NCBI GenBank assembly: GCA_027924645.1
Contig: BSBN01000763.1
Coordinates: 868,001 to 932,000 of the forward strand
Reading direction: 5' to 3'
From: Cunninghamia lanceolata
Taxonomy: Eukaryota > Streptophyta > Pinopsida > Cupressales > Cupressaceae
Length of the DNA stretch: 64,000 nucleotides
The position numbers and the translations under genes were made by a program. Below are positions 1-13,193 of the stretch, piece after piece (position 1 is the stretch's first letter; each line of letters opens with the position of its first letter). The notes beneath the pieces are model-generated. The model saw only the letters and a program-made list of their open reading frames with translations, did not search any database and had not been told where the DNA came from.

Positions 1-180
1 AAAAAGTTTTGTAAAGAACATGGGATTGAGAGGCACAAGAAAACTCTGTATACCCCTCAACATAATGAAGTTGTAGAGAGGATGAACATGACATTTATGG
101 AGAGGGCTAGGAGTATGCTTAGTGGAGCTGGCCTTGAACACGAATTTTGGGTAGAAGCTGTTTCTACCGCTTGCTACTAA
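1..180 (+). pseudogene. Ty1/copia integrase core fragment
   Basis: Frame 1 is open from the window edge to a TAA at 178-180. It reads as the C-terminal half of a copia integrase core: a GIERHK segment, then YTPQHNEVVERMN, then a MERARSML helix and a FWVEAVSTACY segment. The family normally has YTPQQNGVAERMN here, and the Glu of VVER is the catalytic Glu of the D,D,E triad. In intact elements the frame continues into LINR and on to reverse transcriptase; here it stops at TACTAA and nothing recognisable follows. The upstream part lies outside the window. It is a dead fragment of an old insertion on the plus strand. Confidence 0.85.
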
Positions 181-504
181 GGCTATAGAAAAGTGTGGAA
201 ACTAGTTCATTTAAATTTCAACATTCACCCATGTCAGAGTTGAAGGCTTCCAGATAGCTCTTTACAAACTCCCCAAGTATCCTAGTGACAAGATTTTATT
301 GTTAGAGTTGTGCAGACAATTGGTATGGGTACATAAAATACTCACTATAAAATGCAAGGCATGTATTCATTTCCCAATCTCAATTGGAGAATACAAATTC
401 TCATCTTATTACCATGCCAATATATTAGAAATTAAAATTACACTAGTAACTATGTAGTTATATGAAGTTAGAGGGAGGTTGACCCAACTGGTAGTATGTG
501 ACCA
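181..504. other. AT-rich spacer without recognisable gene
   Basis: I see no open frame or repeat that I can name between the copia scrap and the next coding-like stretch. It is probably decayed retroelement sequence. Confidence 0.5.
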
Positions 505-2355
505 ATGATTGGTTCCTTCTACAAACATCAACCAAACCTTGAGGACTCTTGGGACAACTGGATGGATGAGAACAAAGTTTGCCAAAGTGATTATTCAAGG
601 TTGGCCATAGACCAAGTTAAGGCATTTGAAATTAGTAAATTGCCAAAGGACATAATAGAGGATGACAAGGTACTTGATTGTTGCTATGAGCAAGATAAGG
701 TATATGCATGGTAGATTGGTCAATTCTCAAAGATATCTTGATCTAATAATGAACACAAAAGGTGATTGAAAGAACAAAAGAATGGTTGAAAAATCCATAT
801 CCAATGATGGAAATCATGCCTCCCAAGGGAGAGTCTTCAAAGAAAGAACTCAAGAAGGAAGAACCTAAGAAGGTATACACTAAGAAGCCTTCCATTAAGA
901 AGAAGGAAAAGCCTCCTCAATGTGTATCCACCCCTATAATAAAAGTGGTGGAAGATCAAAAGGCTTCTAAAGAACAAGTCCCTCTAGTGAGGAAGAAGTT
1001 GAAGATCAGCCCCCCCAAGGACCCCAACCAGCAAGGAACCACCTTTGTTGCTACTTCACTCACCACAACTACTATAGAAACCCTTGTTCCCCTTTATTCA
1101 AACATGCTAACATAATCTCCTCCACCTCATGTTCTAGATACAAGTACCAGTTCAGATTAGTAGGTAACCATAACAGATATCCTTCCTAAATATTAGATGG
1201 AGAGAAAGAGTAGTAGGTAGGTTAGGATATCATAAGGATAAAATTGGCCTATCCTTTTCATGTTTAGGTATCACTCCAAGAACATGAAAAGGATAAAATT
1301 GACACCTAAACTATTACATAGGAAGGGAAACTTTCTTAAGAATAGGAAGGGGTTGTCAAGGACAAAGTGGAACATGAAGAAAAGAAGGATGATTAAGGAG
1401 AGAAAAGGATAGAGGAAATGATAAATGAAATTATTATTGAATATATTTGAAATCACAAGGAGGAGGCTGATTCTTTAGAGAGGACTCAGACTTAGATTGA
1501 AAATTCCATCTCCTCTTGGGTCTCTTGCTTCTCAAGGGTCTGTAAACTCAAGAAAACCTTCTTCTCCAGTAGGTTCACTACCTCCTACTCTAATCCCTCT
1601 ACATCAAACTCGTCCACCAACTTCTCCATCTTAGGATGAAGAAGGTACAACAACCAAGGATGAAGATGCATTACACATAACTAAAATGGATATATATTTT
1701 CCAATTTGGTTGGACACCACAATAGAAAATAAGAAGAGAGAGTATGGGCCAGTTATGAATGAATTCAAAATTTAATTGCAGACTTGTTCAAAGCATCTCC
1801 AAAGGCCGAAAGAGAAAAAACAATCTCTACCATCACCATGCCCAAGGAGCGTTGGTTGCAAAAATAGATAGCTTGCTATGTGATCAAGAGGAACATGAAA
1901 TGCAAGGAGACTATTATATACAAAAGTTTAATCTTGGATTCGAGACAAGGAAAGGAGAGAAAAAACCATTGCAAGTAGTAGTTCCTACCATCTTTGGGAA
2001 AATGAGGAAAGATGAAGAAACAAAAGAACTAAAATCCCAAGTTGGTGAGCTAAAGGCATATGTGCAATAGCTTGTTGGTCTTATAGATTCATTGACACAT
2101 GCTCCTACCCTCTTGGAAACAATTGACAAGGGAATATGGATGAGAAGTGAAATGGGAGAAGTAGTATAGGCCATTGGTGCATTAAGAGGTACACTAATGA
2201 CCCAAGGAAGGAGAATGATCAAAAGAGTAGTTAGGTGCTACCATGAAATCAATGATGAGCTTAGTGCCTTGATTGAATTGGACGCAAATTTTGATGAGGA
2301 GCTGGTAATTCTAGAATACAATTTTGCTTTAGCTGAATTGATTGATCCAAATTAA
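505..2355 (+). pseudogene. Unidentified decayed coding stretch, lysine/proline-rich
   Basis: Three plus-strand open pieces lie in order: 505-714, 762-1115 and 1759-2070, the last reading on through TAG codons to about 2355. The first carries an acidic, Trp-containing segment (SWDNWMDENK). The second is basic and low in complexity, rich in KKE/KKP and prolines. The third ends in a helical region (KSQVGELKAYVQ) and an LDANFDEELVILEYNFALAEL segment. The pieces change frame and are broken by stops, so this is not a working gene. The layout of globular head, basic linker and coiled tail resembles Gag-like or accessory proteins of plant retroelements, but I recognise no domain and give no function. 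Confidence 0.4.
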
Positions 2356-4980
2356 ATTCTCCACTTTGGTACTGAATGCCATAATTCTTTGATGGCAATC
2401 CTAAGCTCCCATTTGAGTGGATATAAGCCACAAAATAGTAGATGGAAATTTTATAGGAATGTAAAAAGAATTTTTTAGGGAGAGAAATTAAGGGAGGTTG
2501 CATAGTGTAAATCTAATCCTTTATAGATATAATTCCATGCAAATTATTTAAAAATCTTGATAAGGTTAGTTCTGCCAACACCAATGCATAAGAATTTGTA
2601 GAATTGATAAAGACAAATCTAATGGAAGAGGTGATTATTGAGATGATGAAGGTTAAATTTTTTTTTTTGATTCATTTGAAGCATGCCTATCAAAAATATA
2701 GAAAGTCCCCAAGTAGATTGTGAAAACTATTTTCTCTTGGAAGGTTCACTTTCAATATTCACATGCCCCTAATTTTAACATGGAGAGGGATTCCCTTGAT
2801 AGCTTACGACAATCTTTGCAAGGAGTCAATAAAAAGGGTAGAAGAATGAAGATAAAGTGTAAAGAAATAGTTCAGGAGTAGAACATAAGAAGTAATGATA
2901 ACCAAATTACTGTCGATTTTAACTTCGATTGTAATGTTAAAACATAAAATGTATTCTTTTGTAATGATCTTAAATAAATATTTTAATACCAAAACTTAGT
3001 TCTTAGTTTGAGAAATGTAAAATTATTGATTTATTATGTAAATATGCTTCATAAAGTTGGGGGTAAAAATTCAATATCATTATAAATTATGCCAATGTGT
3101 TGTATGCATGAGATGTAAGGGTAGGTAGATGTCAAGAGTGGAGATTTATTGCCATCAAAATTCAATGCTCAAAGAATCGTAACCATTAGGTTAAATGAAT
3201 CTTGGCCATGGATGTAGATGCCATTTAATTTTGGTACCAAGGTTATTGGGTTGTGCAAAACTGTACTTTGGAGCTGCTCTATCTATAAACATGCAATTGT
3301 TGTATGAAGCAAGGTTTGGAAACTCTAATATGTTAATATAATTCTTGAATTTCATTTAGTTTTCCCTCTATTTTCTTTGAGTTTTCAACCAATGAGTATA
3401 TTGTTATACATATATGTTTAGAATTGAAGAAAATCGGTTTGTGATTAATGTTGAATCATTCAACATGGAGATTATGGAAGGTTGCATGTCATATCTAAAC
3501 ATGAAATATGGCAATTTTTTGTATTATCTTTTATTTTCTGATTTCCTAGGATATTTGTACTATTTTATATTAATGAGTGGGTGTAATACTAATCAATTAA
3601 AGTTGGGTTCTTTGGGCATTTTCCATTTTAGCATAGTCAAAATTTAAATTCCTCGCAACAAACTCATTTTCTCTACATTTATTACCTTTTCCATATTCTT
3701 TTATATTGGAATAGATTAGGATTATCTTTAAAATCTAGAACTTGTAAGCTGGTGATACAAAATTAAAATCTTGAGATTTGCAGTGGTTAATCCATTGTTG
3801 AATTACAAATCTAAAGCAACTTATGTAGGCAATGTATGCTTTGAACTAGTTTATGAGTATATGATTGAATATGAAATAACTAATCTAACAATACACTTAA
3901 GTAGAGGTGTGAACTAGCACAGGCCCCTTGAGTTGGAACAATAACACAATAATCATTCGGTTTATCTTGTAGAGCCAAGACCTTGTTATGTAGAACAAAA
4001 CCTGAACTTGGATGAGTAATTTAAGATGTATGAACTCAAAATATGAAGATACGATGAAAAAAAGAGTTGTAGTACTGCGAATCTACTTTCTAACCTACTA
4101 AAGATTTTAAAAAATGGTTAAGATTAAGAGGATCAAATGTTGTGTGCACACAAAAATGTTCCTATTTTTCTTACTAAAATATAACATAGTGTTTGGTGTG
4201 TGCCCCCTATTTTTTTTGTTGCATTCAATATTTTTAAAAATCGCTTAGTAGAAATATAGTTAAGAGTGAGTAAGTTAGAAGTTGTGTATTTTTTAATATT
4301 TTTTATTGAATATTTTTTTTTTAGTGATTTTTCAAAGTGGATGCATCTTGAAAATTACATCACTAAGTGTGCATGTCACATAAATTGCACAAAAATAATA
4401 AAAAATATATTTTTTGAATGTGTAAAGAATGAAGCGTAGAACAATCTTATATATTTTTTTAAATTTCGATAAGTTGGTCAAAAGTTATAAAGAAAAATTG
4501 ATACATATGTAATTGAGGAATATGAAGACACTATTCAAAGAAAATAAAAATAAATACCTTAACTTATTTGAAATATTAAAAAATTATATGGTTAGAAAGC
4601 CAAGAACTAGCTCTCCATTTTGTTGGTGGTTTTATGAAATTTTATTATAAAATGAATAAATTTGACGATGTTGAAGTTTAAAAATGTCATTGACTATGAA
4701 AAACACATCTCTAGGAGGTATCATAGATGTCCAATCCTTAGGCTTGGTCACCCAAGCCAATCCCAATTCTAAGAAGGCAAGGCAAAAATTAAAAAAATAT
4801 AAAATACGATTACATTTTGTTTGATGTATAAATTCATATAGTAATTTTAATTCAATATTAAATCATTTAAAATTTTTGATTCAATATTAATATATAAATT
4901 CATTTAATCATAAACTAGTACCTTGGCTAACAGAAAAGGTCATACAACATTTATAATGTGATCATGTTTTGTAGTCAATA
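2356..4980. other. AT-rich intergenic DNA
   Basis: About 2.6 kb of AT-rich sequence with many poly-A/T runs. Short open frames exist but are not biased like coding sequence. I see no gene, RNA or element boundary. Confidence 0.55.
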
Positions 4981-4997
4981 AAGCAAAAAAAATGAAC

Positions 4998-4998
<1 letters not shown>

Positions 4999-5044
<46 letters not shown>

Positions 5045-5083
5045 CCCTCTCTCTCTCTCTCTATATATATAGAGAGGGAATTT
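4999..5083. repeat. (GA)n/(CT)n microsatellite with inverted repeat
   Basis: A (GA)n run of about 40 bases is followed by (CT)n and (TA)n. ATTCCCTCTCT at 5042-5052 and AGAGAGGGAAT at 5071-5081 are perfect 11-base inverted arms, so the stretch can fold into a hairpin or cruciform. Confidence 0.85.
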
Positions 5084-5180
5084 ATCTCTCTCCCACCCTC
5101 CCTTTACCTTCCTCTTCCTTAATATTGAAATCCGAATTCCCTAATTGTGAACCCAAAACCCTAAACATTAATAATAAAGC

Positions 5181-5343
5181 ATTAAAAATAAACCCTCTAT
5201 ATCTCCCCCTCTCTCGTTCTCTCTCTCTCTCTCTATTTATCTCCCTCACTCTCCCTTCTCTATCTCTCCCTCTCCCTCTCTCTCTCTCTCTCTAAATATA
5301 TCTTTCTATCTTTCACTCCATCTCTTTCTATCTCTCTTCACTC

Positions 5344-5382
<39 letters not shown>

Positions 5383-5400
5383 GCACACACACACCTCTCT
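5181..5400. repeat. Pyrimidine-rich CT/CA low-complexity tract
   Basis: Interrupted CTCTCT runs with a (CA)n core at about 5363-5392. The short motif AACCCTAAAC, similar to plant telomere repeats, occurs next to it on both sides (about 5156 and 5444). Confidence 0.8.
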
Positions 5401-5404
5401 TCCT

Positions 5405-8400
5405 TAATATTGAAACCTAAGTTCTCTAAATGTGAACCCAAAACCCTAAACATTGACACTACAGCATTAAAAAAAATTCTCTATATCTGCCTCTCTTGCT
5501 CTCATGGTTATTTTATTATTTTTCATTCTAGTTATTTATTTAGTGTCATTAATATGTCAAAGTGGTGCTAGAATTTGTATAGATCAAATAACTTGTGACA
5601 TCTCTTCTTATAGAATTAAATTAAAATTGTTTTGTATTTCCCTTGATGAAGAAGAGGATGTGGTCTTTTCCTTGTCCATTTTGAAATAAGGAGCTTGATA
5701 AAATGACTTACCTATTTCCTTCATTTTTGAGAGCAATGTGAGCCTCCTTAGATAACTATGAAGGCCACATACGTATTTCATCAAGATATTATCTTCTTGC
5801 ATATATCCTTTCCCATTTGAATAACTCTTCTATAAAATTCATAGTGTACACTCTTGCACACTTTGTGATGCAGATCAGAGACCAAGAACCCCAAATGGAG
5901 TTGTTAGTCTTCGCAGCTGAATACACAAATTCAAACACACTCAACAGAAACAAATAACTTGCCAGTAAAAATAAAAGAGGATTTGTTGATTTCATATCAA
6001 ACTGATTACAATCACAACACTTCTTCATACATTTCATTATTCCTCAGATTCACTCTAATTCTCTATAGAAAAATGAATGAAAACTGATCAGTTCTGGAGT
6101 CACAGAAATTAGAAATCTTATCACTCTCTCCTCTGCACTTTGGTGCTCTCTTCACTCCTATGCTTTTATTTTGGGAATTGCTATTAACTCTTATTGAGAC
6201 TAACTGCCCTACCTTTACTCTACGTTTCCTTGGCTATTCTCTGCTGTGTTTAGCCTCCCAAACCGTCCACCTAAACTCCAAAATCTTTCTCTGTGGTACT
6301 AATTCTTCCGCTACTGATGTCTTGTGTCGCCCTTTTCTCTCTTATTTGCAGGCTGAACCCCTCACTCTACCCATCAACCTTTTCTTACCAACACAAAACT
6401 ACTCTTAATTCCTCTTTTCACTTGTCTCTCAGCAGACCCAACCTCCTTCCTTCGCTATTTTTTTTAGTTTTAAATTGAAAGGAGCAGCAAGGTCATCGAA
6501 TGTGCCCCAGGCAGATGAATTGACTCTTAAACAGAGATGTGGTGCTTGCAATTTTCCAACGCCCAATCGTGGGCTTTTATTTCAACAAATTTACATTTCT
6601 GAGTTTCTTTGAGGCGATGAATTCCTTGCCAAACCAACCAATTTGCAAATTGATTTCTCTGTTCCTTTAATCTGCCCCCTTCCAAATCAACTTCATGTGC
6701 TTTATATTCAAATGACTTTTCATTTCCAACATAGAGGATGTCGCCCAAGTGAAGGCACGTAAAATGATTTAAAGAAATACAAATTTCTTTGTCTTGTAAT
6801 ATGGTTTAAGTTTACAATAAAGATTGCCTCCTTTTTGAATTGTCTCTTTGAATTAAAACTATTCCTTTAGCTGCCCTAGGTGCATGTTTTTCCTCCACAT
6901 GTTCCTTAAAGTCTCCTTCATGGTGTTTTGACAAACAAATAGAGATAGGGATGCAAATCACTCAACGGTGAACATGTCATCACCGTTCTAACTGAATCAA
7001 GACAAACTTGCCAAAACCAAAAGTTAAACAACAAAACAGAAAATGAAAAATCTTTTTGGTGACACAGGATTGCTAACATCCCCGGGTGCTCCTGCATCAC
7101 TTTGACTTTGTTTTTAATTATTATATTGCCACTCAATACACCTGTCTTCTTTGTGATATAGGATAGAATTGATTTTTTTATTAGATTAAGATTCATCCCA
7201 TGAACATATAATTGCTGTTTTTCTTAAAATTAAAGAATGAGAATATCTTTCAAACCAAATAAGATTATTATTTTTTAGTCTTAATCCAACAAAGAAAAGT
7301 TGACGTTCTTCACTAATGTTATGCGTACCTCAAGTTATGACAACCAATTATCAATCTTAATGACAAGATTACATCTCCTTCACCAGGCATAATTTCTATA
7401 TGCACCTCAACTTTGAAAACATGTGCTCATGAAATAATTTTCTCACAATGGGATTACACTTTATCCTATGAAATTAGCCACTCCTTATGCTTAGGATTCT
7501 CTAAAGACATCCCTGTTTTCTCCATGAGTGTCACTGCTTTTTAGCTTCGCCATAGAGAGAGATTATTGTAACATCTTAAAACTTGATAAACCTCTCCTCC
7601 CGCAAGAGGTATAGCAACATCACGTGCTATGATTATTAGTATTTCTATCCAATCTCTGGACTTTATCTTTTGTTGTAAAGGAGAAAAATCTACTTTCCCA
7701 CTTATATTATTTAGTAATAAGCATAATTCTACAAAACTAATCATGTACATACAAACAAACAAACAAAAATTTCAAGAAAATTTGCTTTGATACTAATTTT
7801 ATCCAAAGTTATTGTGGATAGTCCACTATAAAATTCATTAATTGAAACATATTAAACCTTAAAGAACAATACTTGGTGAATTTATTGTTACATGTGAATA
7901 ATTATGGAAAGATAGTCCCTATGTATAAATTTTGGTGTGGATAAGAGAACTTAAAAATGAAAGAATGTGTCAACATGTAGAGGGCATAGAACACACATAA
8001 TAATGAATAAGACAAAAACATGAGTTGGAGAAACTGAAAATGGGAGAGAACTCTAAAAGAATGAGGGATCTTCTCCGTAAGCCACTTTATCATAAGTTGT
8101 CACAATGTTTTAATAGCTTCTAGAGGCCTTCATGGACTTAACTTGTACAACCAAACATTTCCAAACACCATACAAGCCTTTTTTCTAATCACACTAAAAC
8201 TCCTTCAAAACACATAGGTTAAGTAATGTACAAGCACAACTCAACCAACCTAATAAGAAAATACTAGGGAAGATCTCATTAATTATAGTTATAACCTATT
8301 TTGGAGGTATAAATGAATAATAGTAGCATAAAATGTCAAAGATGATCCCAAGAGTCTTTTATTACTAAAGTACAAGAATTTGGAACAATTTAACTTGTTT

Positions 8401-8460
8401 AAACACCATAGGATATATGTTTTTAATGTGTTTTATGGTTTATATTACAATTAAACATGT
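5405..8460. other. No supported gene; possible primer-binding-site relic
   Basis: About 3 kb without a convincing coding region. The only structured signal is GCTTTGATACTA at 7784-7795, which differs by two transitions from the reverse complement of the initiator-Met primer-binding site. It could mark a heavily decayed minus-strand LTR element, but I found no LTR pair to support that. Confidence 0.3.
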
Positions 8461-8462
8461 CT

Positions 8463-8495
8463 CTTTCTCTCTCTCTCTCTCTATATATATATATC

Positions 8496-8527
<32 letters not shown>

Positions 8528-8586
8528 CTATCTATTTCTCCCTCTCTATCTCTCTACCTCCCCCTCTCTCCCCCTATCTATATCTT
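8463..8586. repeat. CT/TA microsatellite flanking element A
   Basis: Alternating (CT)n and (TA)n blocks run directly into the TGTAAT start of the 5' LTR of element A. Pyrimidine-rich sequence of the same style resumes right after the other LTR at 57871, as expected if A inserted into a CT-rich tract. Confidence 0.8.
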
Positions 8587-10916
8587 TGTAATGTCCCTTT
8601 TTTGGCGCATAGATTGTTGTGCGCATTATGCTTGTTCCTAGTCTTCTGGAGGCTGTCCGACATGTTTGGGAGAACTCCAATGTTCTTGGAGTGGTCGTGG
8701 TTTAGTCTGCAGAACAATTGTGTGTCTCAAGTCTTCGATTTCACCAAGGGATGGTCGAAGTTGTTTAATCAGTGCATTTCTATTGCTTTATATGGCTTGG
8801 GACCATTATTCAGATAATTAATTAATATTTCACTAAGGTTGCCTAAGTTTATGTTTAATTATAGCAACTTAGTGTAATATTAATTATTAAAATAGGTTTC
8901 CTTCTGGAAATGGACTAATTGTCTATGGCAATGAGCTCAGTGGATGTCCAAGGTTATAGTGATGGTTTTAGAAGTTTGATCGGGCTCTCAGATTGCTTTC
9001 TAAGATTCTTGGAGGAGCCATCTATTTTTGGAAAGTCACCCGAAAGGCATCGTTTTGCATCCCAAACCCTACAAAGCATATTGGTTCGATTTATTTGGCA
9101 ATTGGATGAAGTTTGAGATTTTCCGCAAAAAGTAAAATTTAATGAGCTATTTTAATTATTATTTTCACTTAAGTTCCTAAGGGTGAAAATAATTAAAAAG
9201 TAATTAAGTGTTATAGCTCATTGGAAAGGGGAAAATATATTCTTTTATTTAGGCACTTAAAAGTGAGGACCTAAGTGGAGAAAAAAATAATTATTTAAGT
9301 TGGAGGGAAAAGGTTATTATTTTCAAGAAATAATTCATTTCCTTTGTAACTCCTAAAGTGCCTTTATAAAGAGAATGAGAGCTCATTTGGGAGGGCTTTT
9401 GGTTTTGATATTGTTAGTTTGCCGGATTGAATCTGAGTGTTCTTTCATTTTTCCTTCCTAATGATGAAAACCCTCTTGGAGATGATTAGTTTCGCTGGTG
9501 AGAGATCCACCCTAGCTGGTAATGGTGGTTTCACACAGAAATCACGTTGTGCTATCATGGAGTTTGTGGTATTTTGATTAGATGATAATCATTTTGGGAT
9601 TGATTTTTGATTGAGTTATTGATGAATTTTAAAAGTTTTTCTTTTACCCTTGCTAGCCATACATCCATGGCCGTACCATGCAGAGGGGTTGATGTTGTTT
9701 GGAGTGATTAATGAAAGATTTGGGATACTGATGATGTTGAATATCATTCCTATGACCAAACACTAATCTTTGAAGTTATGGAATTATTTTTGATGTTATT
9801 CCTGTGCTACAATAAAGCCGTAAATATCAAGGCTACCATACCTTCTCTGCAATCAAAGATCCCAAAGGTAGTTTGAACCTACGATTTTATGGTTGATGTC
9901 ATCCTTGTTACTGGCGCCTAAAGGACTATTGAACATTGATTGGTAAATATAGGTGTTATGGTGTATATTTTGCAACCTCATGGAATCTAAGCCTCAGTGG
10001 GCCATCCATACATATGCATGAGGCAATCAACTTTTGGAAAGTTTACTTGATTATAGGGATTGGTGCATATTAGTTCAGTATTGCCTGACTGGAGTGATCA
10101 ACTTAGTCTTATTCTGAGCGCTACTTGCAACCTTTAATATTAGAGACCAGCTATACCTTACAGGCAGTCCGTACAACAGTTAAGAAGAGTGTTTTTCCTG
10201 CATTGACATCAGATAATAACAGGGATTTCCATTGAACAATGTTAAGGTGATATTTGTTCATATTATCTGATATTTCTTTCATGACTATTAGTCATCAATG
10301 ATATGGCATGTTCAATATCAATGGTAGATGGGTTTTGGGTGTGGTATGAAAAAGTTTAAGTGTTGATCTGAATGACTATAGTCCTTAGAACAGCTACAAC
10401 AGTGCCTCTTCTACATATTATCACCTAGGCATGATTACTATCTTGTGATTATTTTCATTGATGCTTGGTACAGGTTGTGTCCATGATGCCAAGTTATCTA
10501 TGATGTTGATATGATGATCTAATTGTTTTTTCTATATAGTGTTGCATCTGGTTTATTTATTTGTACTCATCTATTTATTATTCCAAACACTTTGTAATGC
10601 CTAGATGGTTTACCACCAGTGTGGAGGAATAAACATTTCTATCTTTAATCACCCACTGAATAAGTGGAGTAGCCCCACTGGACAAGTGGATGCCTGCTGA
10701 AAAGTAGATGCTTGCTATTTAGCAGATGGATTGTATTTAATTTCATTTATAAAGTTTTGTTTTGTAAGACAAAGTATTGTATGCTCTCACCTCACCCATC
10801 TTGGGAACTTGGTGATCAAAAGTGTGGAGGTAATCTATTAGTTGTATACACTGTTGTGCTAACCTGGCTGTGATCTCATTGTATAAAATTGATTTTTTTT
10901 GGGGTAGCATATTACA
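8587..10916 (+). mobile_element. 5' LTR of element A (2330 bp)
   Basis: It begins TGTAATGTCC and ends GCATATTACA, a 6-base terminal inverted repeat. It matches 48178-48320 plus 55671-57870 nearly end to end with scattered substitutions. A TATAAA box at 9365-9370 is conserved in the partner (56304-56309) and would place the transcription start near 9395. The sequence TCTCA at 8725-8729 is the unoccupied counterpart of the site where element C inserted in the partner LTR. Short open frames here are shared by chance and not coding. Confidence 0.85.
9365..9370 (+). promoter_or_regulatory. TATA box of the element A LTR
   Basis: TATAAA inside GCCTTTATAAAGAGAATG. The same box with the same neighbours is kept in the other LTR at 56304-56309, so it is the likely core promoter of A. 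Confidence 0.6.
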
Positions 10917-10917
10917 G

Positions 10918-10929
10918 TGGTATCAGAGC
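10918..10929 (+). other. Primer-binding site of element A (initiator tRNA-Met)
   Basis: TGGTATCAGAGC, a perfect 12-base match to the usual complement of the 3' end of plant initiator tRNA-Met, lies one base after the ATTACA end of the LTR. It fixes the LTR boundary and the plus orientation of A. Confidence 0.9.
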
Positions 10930-11082
10930 TGGTGATCTTGCCAGCCTATTGGGGTTGCTATTCATTTTCTTTGCATATCCTCAAGTGTGAGTCAAATTTT
11001 TAGCCTTTCATGTGGGTGATCAACACTTGCATGTGTGTTCAGTGCTTGGTAGTGAAAGATTTTGATCAGTGAAGGTGAGATC

Positions 11083-11910
11083 ATGGCATCTCTCATGAGA
11101 AGAAGAATTGAGACAGATGTCTTGATTGATTCTATTAGACAAATTCAGGATGAATTCAAAAGAACAATTCAAGAGAAGCTGGATCGAAGGAAGTATGATT
11201 GAGAGGCCATGAAAAATATTGATGAGTAACAAGGTCTATTAGATGACTTTAAGCATCAAATTTCCTAGGATGCTTTTTTGGAAATAATCAAGGAGGGGGA
11301 TCCTAACAAAAAGGGCCTTATAGAATACATTGGAAGGATGAGGTCCAAGGAAGAAGAGAAGGAAAAAATGTCTTTATGGAAGCCTGAGTTACCTACTCCA
11401 ATGGCGAGGACCAAGAACTATTCCAAGACATCACCTTCTAGCCAACAAAACAAGAACTCTTTCATTTCGAGAAAAAAAGAGGACAACAAGAATGAACTCA
11501 GGAGAAGAAATCTTTGTTTTCTATGCAAGGATTCTTGGGAGCCTAACCACTAATGTAAGAACAAAGAAGATGAACTAGCAACCTTCACCACATGTTCTTT
11601 CTTTCAGGATGATGTGGAATTGAAAAAAGGAGAAGATGAAGACCTAATAGCTGAAATAAATGAGTCTGAGCCTCTGTATGATGAAGACAAGGTCACAAAT
11701 CAAGAGGCATGCATAGAAGAGTGAGCTGATTTGGGGAAGACTTCAACAAAAAATAGTGAAGTTAAGCTTGGCTTTGAAGAAGACAATAATGTTGTTGAAT
11801 CAGATATGTTGGACTTTGCAAGTCCTTCATATGATGAGGAGCCTGAAGATGTCACTTCATTAAAAAATAAGTTGAGAATGATTGATAGCTTGAGCCTGAG
11901 AGTATTGTAG
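11083..11910 (+). pseudogene. Gag remnant of element A (gypsy-type zinc knuckle)
   Basis: The first ATG after the primer-binding site is at 11083 (MASLMRRRIETDVLID). The frame can be followed to about 11910 through five or six stops, including TGA, TAA and TAG. Residues around 11515-11565 read CFLCKDSWEPNH, stop, C, which is C-x2-C-x7-H-x-C with the x replaced by a stop; intact Ty3/gypsy Gag proteins have the same spacing (for example CFKCGEKWxxGHxC). A basic Ser/Lys stretch precedes the knuckle and an acidic Asp/Glu-rich segment follows it. It is a decayed nucleocapsid domain. Protease and the rest of pol do not follow. Confidence 0.7.
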
Positions 11911-11930
11911 TAGAGTGTCCTGATGAGGAT

Positions 11931-13144
11931 ATGGGAAAAGGTGAATTTACAGAGGTTGCAAAAGTTGATGCTGCTGAAATTTTTAGAACACCTAATAGAG
12001 AGCATCTTCACCATTCTTGTGGATGTAGTTTTAATTATGAGAGGGAATTTCCCATGCAAAGTGAAAAGCAGTCTGAGTCCTCAAAGATCCTAGATGAAGA
12101 ATATGTTGATGAAGACTTTAAATCTGCCATTGGTGATGATTCAATGTTTGAATTTGATGCTGCCATATCATTTGATCATAGTGATGGAGAAGAGGAAATA
12201 TCAGAACCCATGCAAATTGAAGAACCAAGTGTCTTTTCATAAGAGTTAGTTGATGAGCATGTTGATGGAGAGTTTGTTGGAATATTTGGATCAGCCTCTA
12301 TTGTTGGTTCAACATTAGATTTTTAGAATCAATTGTTAGTCATCGAAGATAAGGTTGTTCAATCTTTAACACACTTGGATAGCATACATAGGTTTGTTGA
12401 AGATCACATTTGGAGGGCAAAAGTTGAAAGGAGACAAATGGGCATGGAAAAAGGATCTTCACTTGAAGATTGGTGTGTAGTTAAAGAGGCTTTATAAACA
12501 TTGAAATCAGATTATTTGAACCTGCTCTCTGATAGTGATCATGTTCTTGAGTTTGCTAGTCAGACCTATGATGCATTGAAAAGAAGAGAGGCTGAAGTTG
12601 ATAAGCTTACATCTAAGCTTAAAACAACTATAAATTCTTTAGAGAGTACCCAAATGGCTCTCTCAGATGTTGAAAATTAGCTTGATGATGTTCATTCAAT
12701 TAAGGGAGCAAGATAGAGTTGCTAGAGTAGATGAAATCAAGCTGGTGACTGAAGAGATTGAATTGTTCCAAGAAGGTTTTGACTTAGGACAGCCTCCTAA
12801 GTATGCACATACAGAGTTGGAACAAATTGATGATTTATTTGAACATGGAAGTGAAAACAAATTCCAATCATTTGACAATTCTTTTTTTTATGGAAGTTGA
12901 GTTAACTCTGGATAATCCACTCCTCATGTTGAATGATGAGGACCTATCTGATGTTAGTAACATGGAGGAGGATAGTAATAGGATATGGGATCTGAGTGAA
13001 GTGCACTCATGGGATGTTAATTTGCACAAAGACTTCACCAACTTGAGGTTATCATCAGTTGTTGAAGTTTGGCATGAGGACAAGGTATGCAATAAGTTAA
13101 GGGTATATGCAAAGATATGGGGGACCAAAAAGTCACCACCATAG
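11931..13144 (+). pseudogene. Decayed acidic/coiled ORF downstream of A gag
   Basis: Open pieces at 11931-12242, 12667-12900 and 12803-13144, with coding-like sequence between them (about 12300-12690), follow the Gag remnant in changing frames. They read as an acidic, helical polypeptide: VDEDFKSAIGDDSMFEFD, then a helical segment ending REAEVDKLTSKLKTTINSLE. No domain is recognisable. The position suggests an extended Gag C-terminus or an extra ORF of element A where gypsy elements usually have protease. The stretch ends abruptly at a stem-loop (13122-13157), after which sequence of a different origin begins. Confidence 0.45.
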
Positions 13145-13157
13145 GACTTTTTGGTCC
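13122..13157. repeat. 13-bp stem-loop
   Basis: GGACCAAAAAGTC at 13122-13134 and GACTTTTTGGTCC at 13145-13157 are perfect inverted arms around a 10-base loop. It sits at the boundary between element A remnants and the next pseudogene. Confidence 0.85.
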
Positions 13158-13175
13158 AAAACAGAACAAAACGTG

Positions 13176-13193
13176 AGCGCATTATAATGCGCT
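13176..13193. repeat. 18-bp perfect palindrome
   Basis: AGCGCATTATAATGCGCT equals its own reverse complement. Related near-palindromes occur at 46447-46526 and 58540-58586 and in half-site form near 42419 and 62719. Confidence 0.85.

Noticed and set aside
7784..7795. A minus-strand LTR element primed at a decayed PBS
   Set aside because: Only ten of twelve bases match and no LTR pair or coding remnant was found nearby.
8417..8817. Short open frames at the left end of element A
   Set aside because: One is CT/TA repeat; the other covers LTR sequence whose partner LTR does not keep the frame intact.
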